From: Acidimicrobiales bacterium
GTDB taxonomy: Bacteria > Actinomycetota > Acidimicrobiia > Acidimicrobiales > JAKAVM01
Direction of reading: 5' to 3'
Assembly: GCA_027451785.1 (NCBI GenBank)
Contig: DAIDIS010000161.1
Coordinates: 1-6,736, forward strand
DNA length: 6,736 nucleotides
Shown here: in pieces, positions 6,178 through 6,736 of the stretch
How the letters are laid out: the number at the start of each line of letters is the position of its first letter
How positions within the stretch are numbered: the stretch's first letter is position 1
Notes under the pieces: model-generated
Told to the model about the DNA's origin: nothing
The model's input: only the letters and a program-made list of their open reading frames with translations
Databases searched by the model: none
Program-made: the position numbers and the translations under genes

Positions 6178-6729
6178 ATGGGCGACAACCGGACAGAGCG
6201 CCCAATTCTACCGAACGGGAAGTTAAACGTCGCTTTGGATGCGACGCCTCTCATCGGCCCTCGTACCGGAGTCGGCGAGTTCTGTTATGGGATATTAAGC
6301 GCTCTCGGAGCTTCGAGCGAGATATCCACCAATGCCTTCGCGATTTCTTTGCGGCGTCGTGGCCTTATAGTGGATGAGCTTCCACCTGGAGTGAGTTCCC
6401 TGGGCCTTCCCATGCCGGCAAGGCCTCTGCACGCGTTGTGGTCGAGGTTTGACTTCCCGGGCTTCGAGCTTCTGGGCGGCCGGCGGATTGAAGTTGTCCA
6501 CGGCACTAATTTCGTGGTTCCACCAACCGCTCGGGCCACCAAGGTGGTTACGGTTCACGACTTGACGATGATCCGCTACCCGCAGATGTGCCAGCCGGCA
6601 GTGCTTGCTTTCCCGGGCCTTGTGCGTAGAGCGATCGCAAAGGGGGCTTGGATCCACACACCCACGCATGCGGTTGCAGAGGAGGTTCCCATCACGATCC
6701 ATTCTCCCACCCGGCAGCGACATCCATAG
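6178..6729 (+). CDS. GT4-like glycosyltransferase, N-terminal half only (truncated or frameshifted)
   Basis: The 183 visible residues look like the N-terminal Rossmann domain of a GT-B, family 4 glycosyltransferase of the mannosyl/rhamnosyltransferase type, probably acting on a lipid-linked or envelope glycan. The motifs are LNVALDATPLIGPRTGVGEF (16-35, with the glycine loop TGVGEF), VVHGTNFVVPP (106-116), KVVTVHDLTMIRYP (122-135) and GAWIHTPTHAVAEEV (156-170). The frame then degrades to PITIHSPTRQRHP and stops at TAG 6727-6729, whereas the family runs to about 350-400 aa with the sugar-nucleotide domain second. The +1 frame from about 6683 reads RFPSRSILPPGSDIHRCG without a stop, and its I-x-PPG-x-D resembles the interdomain segment. 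A frameshift near 6683 is therefore likely, either real or from poor sequence near the edge. The start could be this ATG or a TTG at 6157 in the same frame; no Shine-Dalgarno precedes the ATG. Confidence 0.7.
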   Translation: MGDNRTERPILPNGKLNVALDATPLIGPRTGVGEFCYGILSALGASSEISTNAFAISLRRRGLIVDELPPGVSSLGLPMPARPLHALWSRFDFPGFELLGGRRIEVVHGTNFVVPPTARATKVVTVHDLTMIRYPQMCQPAVLAFPGLVRRAIAKGAWIHTPTHAVAEEVPITIHSPTRQRHP

Positions 6730-6736
6730 ATGCGGG

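Noticed and set aside
5990..6205. - strand open frame starting TTG at 6205 that covers the cofD upstream region
   Set aside because: It is in a different frame from CofD and lacks any family motif. The conserved GGVGAAK reading is in the other frame.
1..6736. Mobile element, phage or defence-system signature
   Set aside because: No transposase, integrase, terminal inverted repeats, tRNA or defence domains; all genes fit envelope sugar metabolism or F420 synthesis.

Overview
The window carries a housekeeping cell-surface glycosylation and coenzyme F420 locus from a high-GC actinobacterium. A WbbL-type rhamnosyltransferase, an approximately 360-residue ManB-type GDP-mannose pyrophosphorylase and the F420 pair CofD/CofE occur together. 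A membrane protein with a Thr/Ala/Pro tail lies between the first two. The style suggests Acidimicrobiia or a neighbouring deep actinobacterial class rather than Mycobacterium, but that placement is inference. No mobile elements, RNA genes, CRISPR arrays or phage genes were seen.

Left part (1-4403, all + strand): the 3' end of a UDP-glucuronate decarboxylase-like sugar-nucleotide enzyme overlaps the start of the WbbL-like glycosyltransferase. Then come an unrecognised single-pass membrane protein, ManB and an extended-SDR UDP-sugar epimerase. Gaps of 76-104 bp separate the last four genes, and no strong terminator is visible between them, so one transcription unit is plausible. Together they would supply activated sugars (UDP-pentose, GDP-mannose, an epimerised UDP-hexose) and a lipid-linked sugar transfer step for the cell envelope.

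Middle and right part (4460-6138, - strand): cofD then cofE, overlapping by four bases (TTGA), convert GDP-activated 2-phospholactate or phosphoenolpyruvate plus Fo into F420-0 or dehydro-F420-0 and then add glutamates. They converge on the sugar genes across 56 bp. This mirrors the Mycobacterium tuberculosis fbiA-fbiB / manB-wbbL1 neighbourhood, so the arrangement looks ancient.

Right edge (6178-6736, + strand): a GT4-like glycosyltransferase diverges from cofD and meets a stop after only its N-terminal half, seven bases before the window ends.

The main points worth a second look are these. The conserved CofD N-terminus extends upstream of the first in-frame ATG and has no canonical start, and one extra G in a G5 run would supply one. 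WbbL carries two separate in-frame tandem-repeat insertions. CofE lacks the nitroreductase domain of mycobacterial FbiB. The divergent pair may start within the same CATG. I found no convincing sign of an undescribed defence, mobile or biosynthetic system; the least explained gene is the membrane protein at 1354-2211.
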